NCBI GenBank assembly: GCA_027319585.1
Contig: DAHVMY010000004.1
Location: forward strand, 3,280-67,279
Source: AG-12 sp027319585
Lineage (GTDB): Bacteria; Chloroflexota; Dormibacteria; Aeolococcales; Bog-877
Length of the DNA: 64,000 nt
Direction of reading: 5' to 3'
The notes below the pieces were generated by a model. That model was not told the DNA's origin. It saw only the letters and a program-made list of their open reading frames with translations, and did no database searches. Shown in pieces: positions 25,929 to 34,715 of the stretch. Both the position numbers and the translations under genes were made by a program. How positions within the stretch are numbered: the first letter of the stretch is position 1; each line of letters starts with the position of its first letter.

Positions 25929-26285
25929 TCAGCCCCGCTTCCACTCCGCGTGCTTGCGAAACAGCCCGCCCTCGCCGAGGTGGAACCAGCGCTCCTCCTG
26001 GTATGCCGGCAACTGCTCCACGCCGGCGGGATCCAGATCCGTGTGCACCGCGCTCAGGGTGATCTTGGTGACGTGGTCCGCGGTCACCTCGGCGATCCGG
26101 CCGCCGTTGGCCAGCTTGACCGCGAGGCCGTGGAAGATGTCCTCGGCCTCATCCCCGAGCAGAGATTCGGTGGTGCCGAAGCTCTGGCCCTGGCTGTCGA
26201 GAATCGGCGCGTGGTAGGGGGTCCTGATCCAGGCCACCTGCTGCTCATCGGGGCCGACGGGCAGCTGCTCTGCGGAATCGTCCAT
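25929..26285 (-). CDS. small PRC-barrel-like hypothetical protein
   Basis: 118 residues, soluble. The pattern TPYHAPILDSQGQSFGTTES followed by LLGDEAEDIFHGLAV and an ADHVTKITLSAV strand recalls PRC-barrel/DUF2171-type barrels that bind small ligands or partner proteins. The C terminus ends in WFHLGEGGLFRKHAEW, rich in aromatic and charged residues. A GAGGAGG lies 10-12 bases before the ATG. No link to its neighbours is evident. Confidence 0.6.
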   Translation of the reverse strand: MDDSAEQLPVGPDEQQVAWIRTPYHAPILDSQGQSFGTTESLLGDEAEDIFHGLAVKLANGGRIAEVTADHVTKITLSAVHTDLDPAGVEQLPAYQEERWFHLGEGGLFRKHAEWKRG

Positions 26286-26375
26286 CTCAGCTTGGCCTCC
26301 TCATGTTGGGCTCAGATTCCGATGCTACGGCAGGGGCCGCCCGGAAGCCCGATCAGTGTTGCCTGCCGGGCTGGC

Positions 26376-27440
26376 TCAGGAGGCGCTGGCGGGCAGGCTC
26401 GCCAAGACCACCGAGATCGTGATCCTGGTGCCGTCGGGCTCCTTGACGCCGAGGCGCACGGTCTGGCCCGGGCTCAGGTTGGCCAGGGCATCCGTCAGGT
26501 CCTGGACAGACGGGGTGGCCTTGCCATCGATCGAGGTGATGACGTCATGGACCTTCAGCCCGGCCCGGCTGACAGCGGCCCGGGTGATCTTCACCACCAG
26601 GACCCCGGCCGGCTCGCCCTGGCTGTTGGTCACCTGCTCGACATCGATTCCGATGAACGCACGGCCTGAGTTGACCACCTTGCCGTACTTGACGATCTGC
26701 CCAGCGATGTTGGTGACCACGTTGCTGGGGATCGCGAACCCGATTCCCGGCGCCTGGCTGCTGCCGAGCTGGGGGTCCAGAGCAGCCAGGGTGGGAATGC
26801 CGACAACCTGTCCCTCCAGGTCCACCAGCGCTCCCCCGCTGTTGCCCGGGTTGATCGGAGCGCTGGTCTGGATCACGTCGGGGAGGGTGACCCCGTTGGG
26901 CTCACTGACGGTGCGCCCAACCGCAGACACGATCCCTTCCGTGGCCGAGCTCTGGAAGCCGAGGGGGTTGCCGATGGCCATCACGATATCCCCGACCTGC
27001 AGCTGCGAGGAGTCCGCGAACGTGGCGGGACGGAGGCCGCTGGCGCTGATGTGGATCACCGCCAGATCGTCGCCGGGGAAGTTGTTGACCAGGGTCCCCT
27101 GATAGTTGCGCCCATTCGACAGGGTGACCGTGAAGCTCTTGAAGCCATCGGCCACGTGGTTGTTGGTGACGATGTCGCCCTGGGAATTGAAGATGATCCC
27201 GGAGCCGAGGTCCTGCGAGGTGGAGATCTGAACCACCGAGGGGCTGACATCCTTGTAGAGCTCCACGTAGTCGGCTTGGAGGGCCGCCAGCGCGCCCGAG
27301 AGCCCAGCGTCGGAGGCGGTGGGGCTCGGAATCTTGGCCACCTTGGGTGCCGACCCACCGGCCGTGGCACCGGCGCACCCCGCCAGCACCAGGGCCAGCA
27401 ATGGCGCCGCTCCCGCCACCATCCTCCACCGTAGAGCCAT
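26376..27440 (-). CDS. HtrA-type serine protease lipoprotein with PDZ domain
   Basis: 354 residues. The signal peptide ends in the lipobox LAGC (Cys22), so the mature protein should be lipid-anchored outside the cell. The trypsin-like domain has the full triad: His95 in VTNNHVADG, Asp125 in GDDLAVIH and Ser201 in NPGNSGGALVD. A PDZ domain (about 255-345) follows with VLVVKITRAAVSRAGLKVHD. It should act in extracytoplasmic protein quality control. It contrasts with the related but triad-deficient protein at 20046-21182. Confidence 0.92.
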   Translation of the reverse strand: MALRWRMVAGAAPLLALVLAGCAGATAGGSAPKVAKIPSPTASDAGLSGALAALQADYVELYKDVSPSVVQISTSQDLGSGIIFNSQGDIVTNNHVADGFKSFTVTLSNGRNYQGTLVNNFPGDDLAVIHISASGLRPATFADSSQLQVGDIVMAIGNPLGFQSSATEGIVSAVGRTVSEPNGVTLPDVIQTSAPINPGNSGGALVDLEGQVVGIPTLAALDPQLGSSQAPGIGFAIPSNVVTNIAGQIVKYGKVVNSGRAFIGIDVEQVTNSQGEPAGVLVVKITRAAVSRAGLKVHDVITSIDGKATPSVQDLTDALANLSPGQTVRLGVKEPDGTRITISVVLASLPASAS

Positions 27441-27588
27441 GTCTGAGACCGAGCCTCCCGTTCCTGCAGCGCGCCTGGTTCCCGCTCGACGCGGGAACTC
27501 CCAGCCTTGCCACTAACGGTACCCCAACCAGATCAGAGGAGGCTGAGGGGGATCTGAGAGGCGGCTTACGGGCGGAGTTCCCCGGCAA

Positions 27589-28350
27589 TCAGGCAGGTCT
27601 GCCTCCGTTGGCGTACAGCACCTGGCCGCTCACGTAGGCCGCATCCTCCGAGCACAAGAACGCGATGACCGCCGCGATGTCAGAGGGGGTCCCGAGCCGG
27701 CCCAACGGGATCCGCTCCCGGGCCTGGCGGTGAAACTCCTCCAGACTCATGTGCAGGCGTTCGGCGACGGCTCTGGTCATGGCGGTGTCCACAAAGCCCG
27801 GCGCGACCGAGTTGACGTTGATGTTGAAGGGGCCGAGCTCCAGCGCCAGGGTCCTGGTCAGCCCCTGAATCCCCGCCTTGGCGGTCGCGTAGTTGGCCTG
27901 CCCGCGGTTGCCCAGCGCAGAGGTCGAGGACAGGAAGACCATCTTGCCCCGACGCTGCTTCACCATGGTGCGGGACGCCGCCCGGGCGCACAGGAAGGCC
28001 CCGCGGCAGTGGACCTGGAGCACCTGGTCCCAATCCTCCAGGGGCATCTTGTGAAGGAGGTTGTCCCGGGTCAGGCCGGCGTTGCTCACCAGGATGTCCA
28101 CCCTCCCGAAGGTGTCGACCGTGCTCTGGAAGAGCGCCTCGACGCTAGCCTCGTCCTGCACGTCACAGGTGACCGGCAGCGTCCTTGGGCCGTGCTCTGC
28201 CAACCTCACCGCGACCCTGTGGGCGGCGTCCTCCACCAGATCAGCCACGACCACGCTCGCCCCTTCCGCCACCAACCGCTCGCAGGTGGCCTCCCCGATC
28301 CCCTGTCCCCCTCCGGTGACCACCGCGACCTGCCCTTCGAACCGCTCCAT
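27589..28350 (-). CDS. short-chain dehydrogenase/reductase (FabG-like)
   Basis: 253 residues, classical SDR. Cofactor motif GGGQGIGEA near residue 14, NAG near residue 88, catalytic Ser in STSALGNRG and the YATAKAG Tyr-x3-Lys near residue 155 are present. Similarity is closest to 3-oxoacyl-ACP reductases, but no other fatty-acid genes are nearby, so the substrate is open. Asp following the second strand (VVVADLVED) does not clearly settle NAD versus NADP use. Confidence 0.9.
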   Translation of the reverse strand: MERFEGQVAVVTGGGQGIGEATCERLVAEGASVVVADLVEDAAHRVAVRLAEHGPRTLPVTCDVQDEASVEALFQSTVDTFGRVDILVSNAGLTRDNLLHKMPLEDWDQVLQVHCRGAFLCARAASRTMVKQRRGKMVFLSSTSALGNRGQANYATAKAGIQGLTRTLALELGPFNINVNSVAPGFVDTAMTRAVAERLHMSLEEFHRQARERIPLGRLGTPSDIAAVIAFLCSEDAAYVSGQVLYANGGRPA

Positions 28351-28476
28351 GCACTCACTCCTCCATGACTGAGACCAACATCAGATCCCACTCTGACAGC
28401 CCGGAGTCGCCTCGGGTCAACTTGCACACGCCCCGAGCTCCACGGGGCATCGGCCCACCAGTCGCGGGGGCGCTGG

Positions 28477-28812
28477 TCAGCTGCGGAGCCGCGCCCTCCG
28501 GGGGCCACCGCGGTCGATGCGGTGGAGCGCCGCCGCCACCAGGACCACCAGCAGGATCACCACCAGGCCCGGCAGAACCGCCCTGGACAGCAGCCCCAAG
28601 ATCGCGATCGCGAAGACCACGAGGATGCCCAGGCGGAGCAGGCCATGCCCCAGCAGCACCGCCCAGACGACCACCCCGATCGGGGGCAGCACGAGAAGGA
28701 ACAGGCCGGTCAGCAATCGCTCCCGGAACGGCACGCCGCGCTGGAGGATGGTGTCGAACACGGCGTAGATCCACACCACCAGGAAGATCAAGAAGGTGAT
28801 GGAGAAGGGCAT
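28477..28812 (-). CDS. small membrane protein, PLDc_N-like
   Basis: 111 residues, mostly hydrophobic with three or four predicted membrane spans. FLVVWIYAVFDTILQRG followed by FLLVLPPIGVVVWAVLL matches the two-helix N-terminal module seen in cardiolipin synthases and many small actinobacterial membrane proteins (PLDc_N). No phospholipase D catalytic domain follows, so this is the stand-alone form. Role unknown. Confidence 0.7.
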   Translation of the reverse strand: MPFSITFLIFLVVWIYAVFDTILQRGVPFRERLLTGLFLLVLPPIGVVVWAVLLGHGLLRLGILVVFAIAILGLLSRAVLPGLVVILLVVLVAAALHRIDRGGPRRARLRS

Positions 28813-28920
28813 CGCATCCGCAGTCTACGCCGAACGGCCGCTGGGTGGACCAGCGTTCGTCGCGACCTCGTTGCCGAATGTCCACCTCACCCGAAGGAGC
28901 CTTTGGTAACCTTGCTCGCC

Positions 28921-29361
28921 GTGGGCAAGCTCTACGATCTGTCTGGGATGAGCCTGGGGCCGGCGGATGAACTGGTCCGCGAGCACGCACAGCGCGTGGT
29001 CCTGTTCGGGTTCGTCGGCCTGGTGGGTGCTGCCACCACCATCTTCGGGACCGCCCTCCTCTACCACCACCTCTTTCTGCTGCCGCTCTGGCTGGCATCG
29101 GGCATCGCGATTCAGACCGCGATCGCGGTCACCTTCACCCTCAACTCCCTGCTCACCTGGCGGGATCGTCAGACCGACAACATCCGGCGGCGGGCCGTGA
29201 CCTTCGAGGCGGTCTCCCTGGTGGGGCTGGCGATCCAGGAGGCCGCCCTCCTGATCGGGACGGACAAGCTCCACCTCTTCTACCTGCTGGCGCTGACGAT
29301 CGGCATCGGCCTGGCCGCGATCTGGAACTACCTGGTGAACAACAAGGTCACCTTCGGCTGA
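28921..29361 (+). CDS. GtrA family membrane protein
   Basis: About 146 residues with four transmembrane segments. FVGLVGAATTIFGTALLY opens the GtrA domain and WNYLVNNKVTFG closes it, the typical ending of this family. GtrA-like proteins assist transfer or flipping of lipid-linked sugars for surface polysaccharides, which fits the ABC polysaccharide exporter 1-3 kb away. Start uncertain: GTG 28921 chosen; TTG at 28903 or 28912 lie after GGAG at 28896. Confidence 0.85.
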   Translation: MGKLYDLSGMSLGPADELVREHAQRVVLFGFVGLVGAATTIFGTALLYHHLFLLPLWLASGIAIQTAIAVTFTLNSLLTWRDRQTDNIRRRAVTFEAVSLVGLAIQEAALLIGTDKLHLFYLLALTIGIGLAAIWNYLVNNKVTFG

Positions 29362-29668
29362 GGCCGCTGCGCAATTCGCACCAGCAGGCCGTCCGGACGG
29401 GATTCGGCCCGGGTCTCCAGGCTGGTCCGGCCCGACCGCTCGGTCGCAGGGACGGACCCGCACGGGACGTCACCGGCGCTTTGGGGCTCACGAACCGCCG
29501 GGCCGTCCCTCGTTGCACAGCCGGGCGGCCCGCCAGTGCGACCGACGTGGACCCACCGGGTGGCGGGGCGCGACCGGCCAATGAACTCTCACGGCGTGCG
29601 GGCCGTGGCAGCCTGGAACCACCCCCAGCCGGGCCCCGCGGCGGCCGGGCTGAGGGTGGCTTGGACTG
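29362..29668. other. intergenic region without recognisable gene
   Basis: About 300 bases of GC-rich DNA between the convergent GtrA and secreted-protein genes. Several short GGCCC-type complementary runs are present but no clean hairpin with U tract and no coding pattern. Confidence 0.5.
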
Positions 29669-30238
29669 CTACTCGTTGGTGAGGGTGAGGAACCCGGAGA
29701 TCGTGGCGAAGTAGACCCCGGTGCAACTGCCGCCGGATTCACCGGTGCCATAGTGGGTGAGGTATGCATCGGCCGTGCCAATGGCTAAGCCGAGCGCATC
29801 ATTGCTGAGCGTGAGGGAAGCGTCCACCTTGTAGGTCTGCGTGCACCCGAACAATGACATCGTCGGCTTACCGTCGTACGAGATTGAGCCAGTCATCCCA
29901 CTTCCGCTCACCACGGTCCCGGACACCATGTACAGAGCAAAGGATCCGCCGACAATATCCGTCGAGCTGCTCGGCTGCGTCGGAAGCCCCTCATGCTCCA
30001 CCGTGGCGCTCCAGAAGCCGGAGTCGCTCGAATCTTTCGCGCTGAAATAGCCGGCGAAATATGCGGTCTGGCAAGGTGTGCCTGCGGTGTTCGTCGTGCA
30101 GGTGCTAGCCGGAAGCGCGTCCTCGAACCCCGACAGGGAACCGCGCACGTTGTTCGCCGCCAGCACGGGAGCCGCGGTCACCGCCAGCGCCGCGGCGACG
30201 ATCAACATCAACCGTGTCGTCCGCCCCAATCCCCGCAT
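29669..30238 (-). CDS. secreted protein of unknown function
   Basis: About 189 residues. A Sec signal peptide (RTTRLMLIVAAALAVTAAPVLA) ends at a probable VLA-A cleavage site. The mature part is Ser/Thr/Gly-rich, beta-like, with four cysteines (two near residue 50-60, one in LFGCTQ and one in GGSCTG) suitable for two disulfides. Base composition is less GC-biased than neighbours. ATG 30238 has GGGAGGG eight bases upstream, so it is preferred to the codon 24 bases earlier. No family recognised. Confidence 0.75.
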   Translation of the reverse strand: MRGLGRTTRLMLIVAAALAVTAAPVLAANNVRGSLSGFEDALPASTCTTNTAGTPCQTAYFAGYFSAKDSSDSGFWSATVEHEGLPTQPSSSTDIVGGSFALYMVSGTVVSGSGMTGSISYDGKPTMSLFGCTQTYKVDASLTLSNDALGLAIGTADAYLTHYGTGESGGSCTGVYFATISGFLTLTNE

Positions 30239-30414
30239 CCTGGATCCCTCCCTTGGTCGCAAACGCTCTGGGAGCGCTGGGGCGGTCGGGAGAACGGAGT
30301 GGAGCGGAGGCGGCCGTCGAAAGCGCCCCGATCGCGGAATACTACACCGCCTCAGCAGTCTTGTGGGGCATTCGGTCAGCCGCAGCCCAGCCGGGATCGG
30401 CCGCCGACGCCGCT

Positions 30415-31653
30415 CTATCCGGTGGCCGAGACCTTGAGCGCGCTGGGGTCGGCCGCGGGGATCTCCCAGCTGTGCCCCAGCAGCGCCAGGCCTACCTCGA
30501 AGCGCCGCCCCCCCTGCACCCTGAAGGCCTGGGGGCGGTCGACCTCGGCGTACTGGCGCCCGCTGGTGATGTCCTCGATCTCCACCTTCAGCCCGTACAC
30601 CCCGTCCAGGAAGGGCACCTGGGGAATGGTGAGGGTGGCCGTGCCCTCCGGCGGAAGATCCAGCCGCCCGAGCTCGGCGTCATCCGTCCTGGTGCTGAGC
30701 AGAATGTCCTGACCTGCCGGATAGAAGGAGGCCCGGAAACGGACCCCCCGCAGAGGGCCGGGAGCCTCGTAGGCGATCCGGATGGAAAGCTCCTCCCCGG
30801 TCCTGATCGAGTTGAAGTCGCCGTCACTGCCGCTGACCTCGACCCCAGCGATCCGCACTCCCATCCAACCCGGCCCCGACCCCCCCAGGTCGGCGGATAT
30901 CGACCTCAGAAGTTCGGTCTCGTGGCGGTTGACCTCGCCGATGTAGGCATCGACCACCTCGCCGGTCCGCCCGGCCGCCCGCTGGACGCCGTGGTCGATC
31001 CACAGGCACCGGTCACAGAGCTTGCGCACGGTCTCAGCGGCGTGGGAGACGAAGATCAGGGTGCGCCCCTCCCGCCGCATTCCCTCGATGTGGTCCATGC
31101 AGCGGCGCTGGAACGACTCATCCCCGACCGCCAGCACCTCGTCGATGAGCAAGACGTCGGGATCCATGTGGATCGCGATCGAAAAGCCCAGCCTCGTGTA
31201 CATCCCCGAGCTGTAGTTGCGCACCGGGTTGTCGATGAACTGCTCCAGCTCGGCGAATCCCACGATCTCGTCGATGACCGAGTTGATGTACCGTCGAGGC
31301 AGCCCCAGGATCGCCCCGTTCAGGTAGATGTTCTCCCGCCCACTGTAGTCGGGATGGAAACCGGCCCCAACCTCCAGCAGGGACGCCATCCTCCCCCGGA
31401 CGGAGACCTTGCCGCGGTCCGGCACCAGGATGCCGGCGATGCACTTGAGCAGGGTGGACTTGCCAGAGCCGTTGGCTCCGATGATTCCAAAGGTCTCGCC
31501 CTCGGGCACATCGAAGCTGATGTCGTTGACGGCCCAGAACTCCTCGTAGCGAGAGCGGCGCCGATCCACCAGGACCTCCTTCAAGGTCTCGCTGCGCTGG
31601 TGGTAGATGCGGAAGCGCTTGGCCAGGTTCTCGACCCGGATCACCGGCTCCAT
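30415..31653 (-). CDS. polysaccharide ABC exporter ATPase (Wzt/TagH-like)
   Basis: 412 residues. ATPase domain (about 1-240): Walker A GANGSGKSTLLK, signature YSSGMYTRLGF, Walker B DVLLIDEVLAVGDE and the switch His in FVSHAAE. C-terminal domain (about 270-405) is beta-rich and matches Wzt carbohydrate-recognition modules that select the glycan before export. It overlaps the permease gene by one base. It exports a lipid-linked O-antigen-, teichoic-acid- or other surface glycan; which one is not determinable here. Confidence 0.93.
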   Translation of the reverse strand: MEPVIRVENLAKRFRIYHQRSETLKEVLVDRRRSRYEEFWAVNDISFDVPEGETFGIIGANGSGKSTLLKCIAGILVPDRGKVSVRGRMASLLEVGAGFHPDYSGRENIYLNGAILGLPRRYINSVIDEIVGFAELEQFIDNPVRNYSSGMYTRLGFSIAIHMDPDVLLIDEVLAVGDESFQRRCMDHIEGMRREGRTLIFVSHAAETVRKLCDRCLWIDHGVQRAAGRTGEVVDAYIGEVNRHETELLRSISADLGGSGPGWMGVRIAGVEVSGSDGDFNSIRTGEELSIRIAYEAPGPLRGVRFRASFYPAGQDILLSTRTDDAELGRLDLPPEGTATLTIPQVPFLDGVYGLKVEIEDITSGRQYAEVDRPQAFRVQGGRRFEVGLALLGHSWEIPAADPSALKVSATG

Positions 31654-32516
31654 CAGATCTCCTCGGCGAAGCGGCGGCGCAGGCGCCTGAAGACCCGCAT
31701 CCCGAGCCAGATCAGGCCAGCGGCGAGCACGGTGCAGTAGATCAGGCCGTGCCAGTGCTGCGGCCAGCGGTTGAACACGAACACGTCCTGGAAGGAGAGC
31801 ACGATCCAGGTCATCGGGTTGGCGTAGACGACGATGTGGGCCAGCAGGCCGACCGTGCCGTGGCGGAAGAAGCCCTCATAGCGGGTGAACGGCCAGATCA
31901 CCGGGGTCAAATAGAACCAGATCATGGTGGCCAGGTTGATGAGGTACTGCAGGTCTCGGAAGTAGACGCTGCCGGCCGCCAGCATCAGCCCCAACCCGAG
32001 GCAGAGACCGAAGGTGACCACCACCAGGGGGGGGATGGCCAGCAGGGGAAGTCCCACCGGGGCCTTGGCCAGGATCATGAAGGGCACCAGCAGAACCAGG
32101 CTGATCAGGAAGTTCACCAGCGCCGCGATCACCGACGACACCGTCAGCAGCATCCAGGGGAACGCCACCTTGCGGACGACCCCCGAGTTGGCGATGATGC
32201 TGCTGGCGGCCATCACCAGCGCCTGGGAGAAGAACGTCCAGGCGAGCAGCCCCGAGAGGATGAATACCGCGTAGGACTTGCCGCTCGGTCCCTTGATCCC
32301 GATGATGTCGCCGAACACCACGGCGTACACCAGCATGAAGACCAAAGGGTTGATCAAGGTCCACCCAATCCCCAGCACCGAGCCGTGGTAGCGCGCCCTG
32401 ACGTCGCGGCGAACCAGCTCCGAGAGCAGCTCCAGGCGCCGCGCGATAGGACCTGACTGCGGGGCCCTGGGGCGGGAGGCGGAGCCCGGCCCGCTCAGGG
32501 CTTGAGTGCTGGCCAC
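31653..32516 (-). CDS. polysaccharide ABC exporter permease (Wzm/TagG-like)
   Basis: 287 residues, ABC-2 type with six membrane spans. The cytoplasmic N-terminal helix LVRRDVRARYHGSVLGIGW and WTLINPLVFMLVYAVVFG are typical of Wzm/TagG/KpsM permeases. GTG start. Partner of the ATPase encoded immediately downstream; together they form a complete exporter. No glycosyltransferases flank the pair, so the glycan is made elsewhere. Confidence 0.93.
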   Translation of the reverse strand: MASTQALSGPGSASRPRAPQSGPIARRLELLSELVRRDVRARYHGSVLGIGWTLINPLVFMLVYAVVFGDIIGIKGPSGKSYAVFILSGLLAWTFFSQALVMAASSIIANSGVVRKVAFPWMLLTVSSVIAALVNFLISLVLLVPFMILAKAPVGLPLLAIPPLVVVTFGLCLGLGLMLAAGSVYFRDLQYLINLATMIWFYLTPVIWPFTRYEGFFRHGTVGLLAHIVVYANPMTWIVLSFQDVFVFNRWPQHWHGLIYCTVLAAGLIWLGMRVFRRLRRRFAEEI

Positions 32517-32544
32517 GGGATTCGAGTCTAGCAGGGGCCCGAAT

Positions 32545-32922
32545 TCAGCCCGCGACCTTCCAGATCGGGGCGCGCCCCTTGAGCTCGTCGATCACGTAGG
32601 TGCAGGCGTCGAGCGCCTGGTGCCGATGGGCGGCCCCTACCACCACCGCCACCGAGGCGACGCCGCGGTCGACCCTGCCGGTGCGGTGCTGGACCGAGAC
32701 CTCCCTGACCCCCTCTCGGCCCAGCGCCTCGGCCGAGATCGCCCGGAGCTCACTGATGGCCATCTCGGCGTAGGCCTCATAGGTGAGATGGGAGACGGAG
32801 CGGCCCTGGTCGGGGTCGCGCACGACCCCCACGAAGGTCGCGATCCCGCCAATCCCGGTCAAGTCCAGCTCGGCCTGCATGGCGGCGACGTCGATCTCGG
32901 CCTCACTGACCACCACCCTCAC
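32545..32922 (-). CDS. moaE: molybdopterin synthase catalytic subunit MoaE
   Basis: 125 residues. Transfers sulfur from MoaD thiocarboxylate to precursor Z (cPMP) to make molybdopterin. GGIATFVGVVRD, LTYEAY near residue 45 and the C-terminal DELKGRAPIWK (active-site lysines) are conserved, as is AAHRHQALDACTYVIDELK. The GTG at 32922 overlaps the moaD stop (GTGA); an in-frame GTG at 32928 is possible. It serves the molybdoenzymes in this window: the sulfite-oxidase-like protein and the 2Fe-2S/Moco hydroxylase. Confidence 0.94.
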   Translation of the reverse strand: MRVVVSEAEIDVAAMQAELDLTGIGGIATFVGVVRDPDQGRSVSHLTYEAYAEMAISELRAISAEALGREGVREVSVQHRTGRVDRGVASVAVVVGAAHRHQALDACTYVIDELKGRAPIWKVAG

Positions 32923-33188
32923 GGGCACGGGCTGCCTCCCGAAACCGGAGGGATGAAGGCGAGCTCGTCGCCAGCCGATACCGCGTCCTGCCAGCCGACA
33001 TAGCTCCGGTTCAGCGCCGGGCGGACGGTCGCCTGTTGGGAGCTGAGTTGCGGATGCCGGCGGCACAGCACCTCCCAACACTGCTGCACGGAGGCGCCCT
33101 CTAAGGGAAGCTCGACCTCGGTCACCGCGCAGCCGGCGAGTTGGCGCATGGTCGCGAACAGCAGCACTCTGACCACCGGATGGCTCAC
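32919..33188 (-). CDS. moaD: molybdopterin synthase sulfur carrier MoaD with C-terminal tail
   Basis: About 89 residues, ubiquitin-like fold: VRVLLFATMRQLAG at the start, then NRSYVGWQDAVSAGDELAFIPPVSGG. In ordinary MoaD the Gly-Gly is the C terminus, adenylated and thiocarboxylated by MoeB. Here the frame continues after Gly-Gly with SPCP and then TGA, which overlaps the moaE start. The tail would have to be removed, or translation ended differently, for the protein to work. GTG 33188 or GTG 33176 are both plausible starts. Confidence 0.9.
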   Translation of the reverse strand: MSHPVVRVLLFATMRQLAGCAVTEVELPLEGASVQQCWEVLCRRHPQLSSQQATVRPALNRSYVGWQDAVSAGDELAFIPPVSGGSPCP

Positions 33189-33252
33189 GCCGGACGGTCC
33201 TCGGTCGAGAGTCCGGAGCACCTCTCCATGCCAAGATGGTAGGCGAGATCGG

Positions 33253-34044
33253 TCAACGCCGGAAGATGTCCCTGGCTGCCGGGCGCAGCAGCGCCTGGGC
33301 GGGGAGCTCGGGACCGCTCCAGGTGAACCCGCGGACCACCGCGAGGGGCACTGCGTCCAGCTTGCCCATCACCAGTTCGCCGATCCCGGCGATCTCGTCG
33401 GCGGTCCCGATGGTGGAGGCGTGCAGAAGGTACCCTCGCTCATCGAGCAACCCGCGATGGTCACTAAGAGTGGGAATCCCGGCCGCTCCAATCGCCACAT
33501 TGACAGCCCCCTCCCGAAAGGGACGGCCGAAGGTGTCGGTCACGATCACCCCCAGCGGGCCACCGCCCGCCAACTCCAGCCAGGCGGACCGCAGCGAGGC
33601 GGCGGCGCGGTCCGGATCCCGAGGCAGGCAGGTGACCTCGGAGCCCCCGCCGACGTTGCTTCGATCGACGCCGGCGTTGGCGCAGATGAACCCGTGGACG
33701 GTCTCGGTCACCAGCACTCCCGGCTCCGCCCGGATCACGGTTCGGCTCTCCCGCAGGATGACCTCGGTCAGGCGCGGGTCCTGTCCCACCCGTTCCGCGA
33801 GCGCGACCGCCACATCGCCAGGTTCCACCTCGTCCAGGCACACCAGGCGCCCCTCCGCCTTGGAGATCACCTTGTGGGTGACCAAGACCACGTCCCAGGG
33901 CTCGAGCCCGCCAGCCGCGCGCAGCGCGCGCTCCCCCAGGAGGGCCAGGTCCTGGCCCGGCCGCACCTCCCCGATCCCCTCGATCCCCCAGCAGGTCAGC
34001 CGCCGGCCCGCGACCAGCGGCCGGCTGGGCTCAGACTCCGCCAT
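33253..34044 (-). CDS. cofE: coenzyme F420-0:L-glutamate ligase
   Basis: 263 residues; adds gamma-linked glutamates to F420-0. GIGEVRPGQDLALL, VVLVTHKVISKAEGR, GFICANAGVDRSNV and VIVTDTFGRPFREG are family hallmarks, including GTP- and metal-binding residues. It lacks the C-terminal nitroreductase domain of actinobacterial FbiB, so it is the stand-alone CofE form. It overlaps cofC by 14 bases; order cofD-cofC-cofE makes a complete three-step set from phospholactate-type precursor and Fo to F420. Confidence 0.94.
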   Translation of the reverse strand: MAESEPSRPLVAGRRLTCWGIEGIGEVRPGQDLALLGERALRAAGGLEPWDVVLVTHKVISKAEGRLVCLDEVEPGDVAVALAERVGQDPRLTEVILRESRTVIRAEPGVLVTETVHGFICANAGVDRSNVGGGSEVTCLPRDPDRAAASLRSAWLELAGGGPLGVIVTDTFGRPFREGAVNVAIGAAGIPTLSDHRGLLDERGYLLHASTIGTADEIAGIGELVMGKLDAVPLAVVRGFTWSGPELPAQALLRPAARDIFRR

Positions 34045-34711
34045 CGCCTCCAACCCGCGACGGCTGTTCCCCCGAGAGCGCGAGCGCCCAACTCACCAGC
34101 GGGTGGGGGTTCCCGACCCCGGTCGAGTCAAGGTCCTCCGGACGGTCGAGATCCCAGCAGAAGCCTGGGCGCACCTCCACTGTGAGCTTCAGCCCCAGCC
34201 GGCTGGCGACACACTCATGGCGGTGCCGGGATCCGGGGCCGAAGGCGTAGGGAAGGAGGCGGCCGGGGGCGACCACCACCCCGTTGGTGCCGGACCCCTC
34301 GCGGTCCGGATAGATGATCATGGAGCCAGGGTCGAGGCTGCGCGCCCTCGCCAGCAGGACTCGGAGGTCGCCATCCTCGACTGCCGGCAGATCGGCCGCC
34401 ACGGTCGCCACCACTCGCGCACCCCGCTCCAGGGCCCAGCAGGCGCCGGAGCGAACCGCCGCCGTCTGGCCGGCCCCCGGGTCCGCAATCTGGGCGACCC
34501 GTAAGCGCTCACACAGCGGCGAGAGCTGGGACTCTGAGGACACGACCACCATCGCCCCTCTTGGCCAGACTCGGGCCGCCAGGCTGACGACCCGCCGCGC
34601 CAGGGCGAGGCTGACCAGCTGCCTCCCCGAGTCCGGGAGGGTTGTGGCGAGCCGCTGCTTGCTGCCGGAGCTGGGCTTGACCGGCACCACCAGAAACGGG
34701 GTGACTGGCAT
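34031..34711 (-). CDS. cofC: 2-phospho-L-lactate (phosphoenolpyruvate) guanylyltransferase
   Basis: 226 residues, nucleotidyltransferase fold. VVPVKPSSGSKQRLA at the N terminus is the NTP-binding segment; VATVAADLPAVEDGDL and REGSGTNGVVVAPG are further conserved elements. It activates phospholactate or phosphoenolpyruvate with GTP for CofD (the actinobacterial enzyme is called FbiD). Placement between cofD and cofE supports the call. The C-terminal extension SWALALSGEQPSRVGGDGG is not conserved and overlaps cofE. Confidence 0.92.
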   Translation of the reverse strand: MPVTPFLVVPVKPSSGSKQRLATTLPDSGRQLVSLALARRVVSLAARVWPRGAMVVVSSESQLSPLCERLRVAQIADPGAGQTAAVRSGACWALERGARVVATVAADLPAVEDGDLRVLLARARSLDPGSMIIYPDREGSGTNGVVVAPGRLLPYAFGPGSRHRHECVASRLGLKLTVEVRPGFCWDLDRPEDLDSTGVGNPHPLVSWALALSGEQPSRVGGDGGV

Positions 34712-34715
34712 TGGC

